Below are positions 14,064 through 14,494 of a stretch of DNA of 14,494 nt, one piece after another. This stretch comes from an uncultured Oscillospiraceae bacterium. GTDB lineage: Bacteria > Bacillota > Clostridia > Oscillospirales > Acutalibacteraceae. Position numbers and translations under genes: made by a program. The first letter of the stretch is position 1. Every line of letters starts with the position of its first letter. The DNA is taken from the NCBI GenBank assembly GCA_900546265.1, contig URCA01000058.1:1-14494 (forward strand). The letters are read 5' to 3'. The notes below the pieces were generated by a model, which had not been told where the DNA came from, searched no databases, and saw only the letters and a program-made list of their open reading frames with translations.

Positions 14064-14456
14064 TTAACGTTTTGAGAATTGTGGAGCACGACGTGCTTTT
14101 TTAAGACCATATTTTTTACGTTCTTTAACACGTGAATCACGAGTTAATAATCCAGCTGCTTTTAATACTGGTCTATAATCAGAACCAGCTTCTAATAAAG
14201 CTCTAGAAATACCATGACGGATTGCACCAGCTTGACCAGTGTATCCTCCACCATAAACATTAACAGACACATCAAACTTACCAGTTGTTCCAGTTAATTC
14301 AAGTGGTTGGTTGACGATCATTAATAATACATCAGATGGTAAATAATCTTTTGCTTCTCTACCATTGATAACGATTTTTCCTGCACCCGGTGTTAAAATA
14401 ACACGTGCTACTGAAGACTTTCTACGTCCAGTTCCTCTGTATTGTACATTAGCCAT
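14064..14456 (-). CDS. rpsI: 30S ribosomal protein S9
   Basis: A complete 130-residue S9 of the small ribosomal subunit. It starts MANVQYRGTGRRKSSVARV and contains GGGYTGQAGAIRHGISRALL (69-88). It ends with the universal basic tail KKYGLKKARRAPQFSKR, whose last residues reach the P-site tRNA. AAGGAGG lies 11 bases before the ATG. Codons are strongly A/T-ending, unlike the GC-rich operon in the same window. It is followed by its own terminator. Confidence 0.98.
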   Translation of the reverse strand: MANVQYRGTGRRKSSVARVILTPGAGKIVINGREAKDYLPSDVLLMIVNQPLELTGTTGKFDVSVNVYGGGYTGQAGAIRHGISRALLEAGSDYRPVLKAAGLLTRDSRVKERKKYGLKKARRAPQFSKR

Positions 14457-14472
14457 TTATCTCTCGTCCTCC

Positions 14473-14494
14473 TTATCCCTTGATTTTCATTTCT
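14473..14494 (-). CDS. rplM: Probable 3' end of rplM (ribosomal protein L13), partial
   Basis: On the minus strand the last complete codons read E-M-K-I-K-G-stop, ending 16 bases before the rpsI start. L13 commonly ends in a short charged tail with a final Lys/Arg-Gly, and rplM precedes rpsI in nearly all bacteria. Only six codons are visible, so the call rests mainly on gene order. Confidence 0.5.

Overview
The window looks like Firmicutes (Bacillota) DNA. Strong AGGAGG-type ribosome binding sites, a clostridial-type 5S rRNA and a ribosomal protein S9 ending in KKARRAPQFSKR all point that way. Two base compositions meet here. Positions from about 230 to 12,790 are GC-rich, while 12,800 to 14,494 (spacer, tRNA-Asn, rpsI) is AT-rich with A/T-ending codons. 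Either a GC-rich catabolic island sits in a low-GC genome, or the contig joins two sources; the sequence alone cannot decide.

Left edge (1-880): the 5' end of a 5S rRNA gene runs leftward out of the window. It has its own near-consensus promoter (158-186) and no 23S gene upstream. This promoter lies inside the start of a rightward AraC-family ORF that has lost its N-terminal cupin domain and carries a frameshift, so it is a relic. A perfect 18-bp stem terminator (835-877) separates it from the leftward operon.

Centre (885-12,847): nine genes, all on the minus strand, with 4-base overlaps or gaps of 60 bases or less, form one operon transcribed right to left from a consensus promoter at 12,819-12,847. 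An inverted repeat, TTGTTTATT/AATAAACAA, brackets the -10 and is a likely operator for the DeoR-family repressor encoded last. Transcription order: DUF2961/GH172 glycosidase (three frameshifts) - Gfo/Idh/MocA oxidoreductase - zinc medium-chain dehydrogenase - FGGY sugar kinase - D-tagatose/D-allulose 3-epimerase - fucose/arabinose-isomerase-like protein - DeoC aldolase - GH2 beta-mannosidase-like glycosidase - DeoR regulator. The isomerase, 3-epimerase and FGGY kinase would fit aldose to ketose to C3-epimer to ketose phosphate. With GH172, a family known to contain D-arabinofuranosidases and alpha-D-fructofuranosidases, an attractive inferred route is D-arabinoside to D-arabinose to D-ribulose to D-xylulose to xylulose-5-phosphate. 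No transporter and no signal peptide is visible, so both glycosidases appear cytoplasmic and uptake must be encoded elsewhere.

Right side (12,848-14,494): an AT-rich non-coding stretch of about 0.9 kb holds two MITE-like inverted-repeat elements of nearly equal size (257 and 256 bp) and several strong hairpins. It is followed by a terminator, tRNA-Asn(GTT), the rpsI terminator, rpsI, and probably the last codons of rplM, all on the minus strand.
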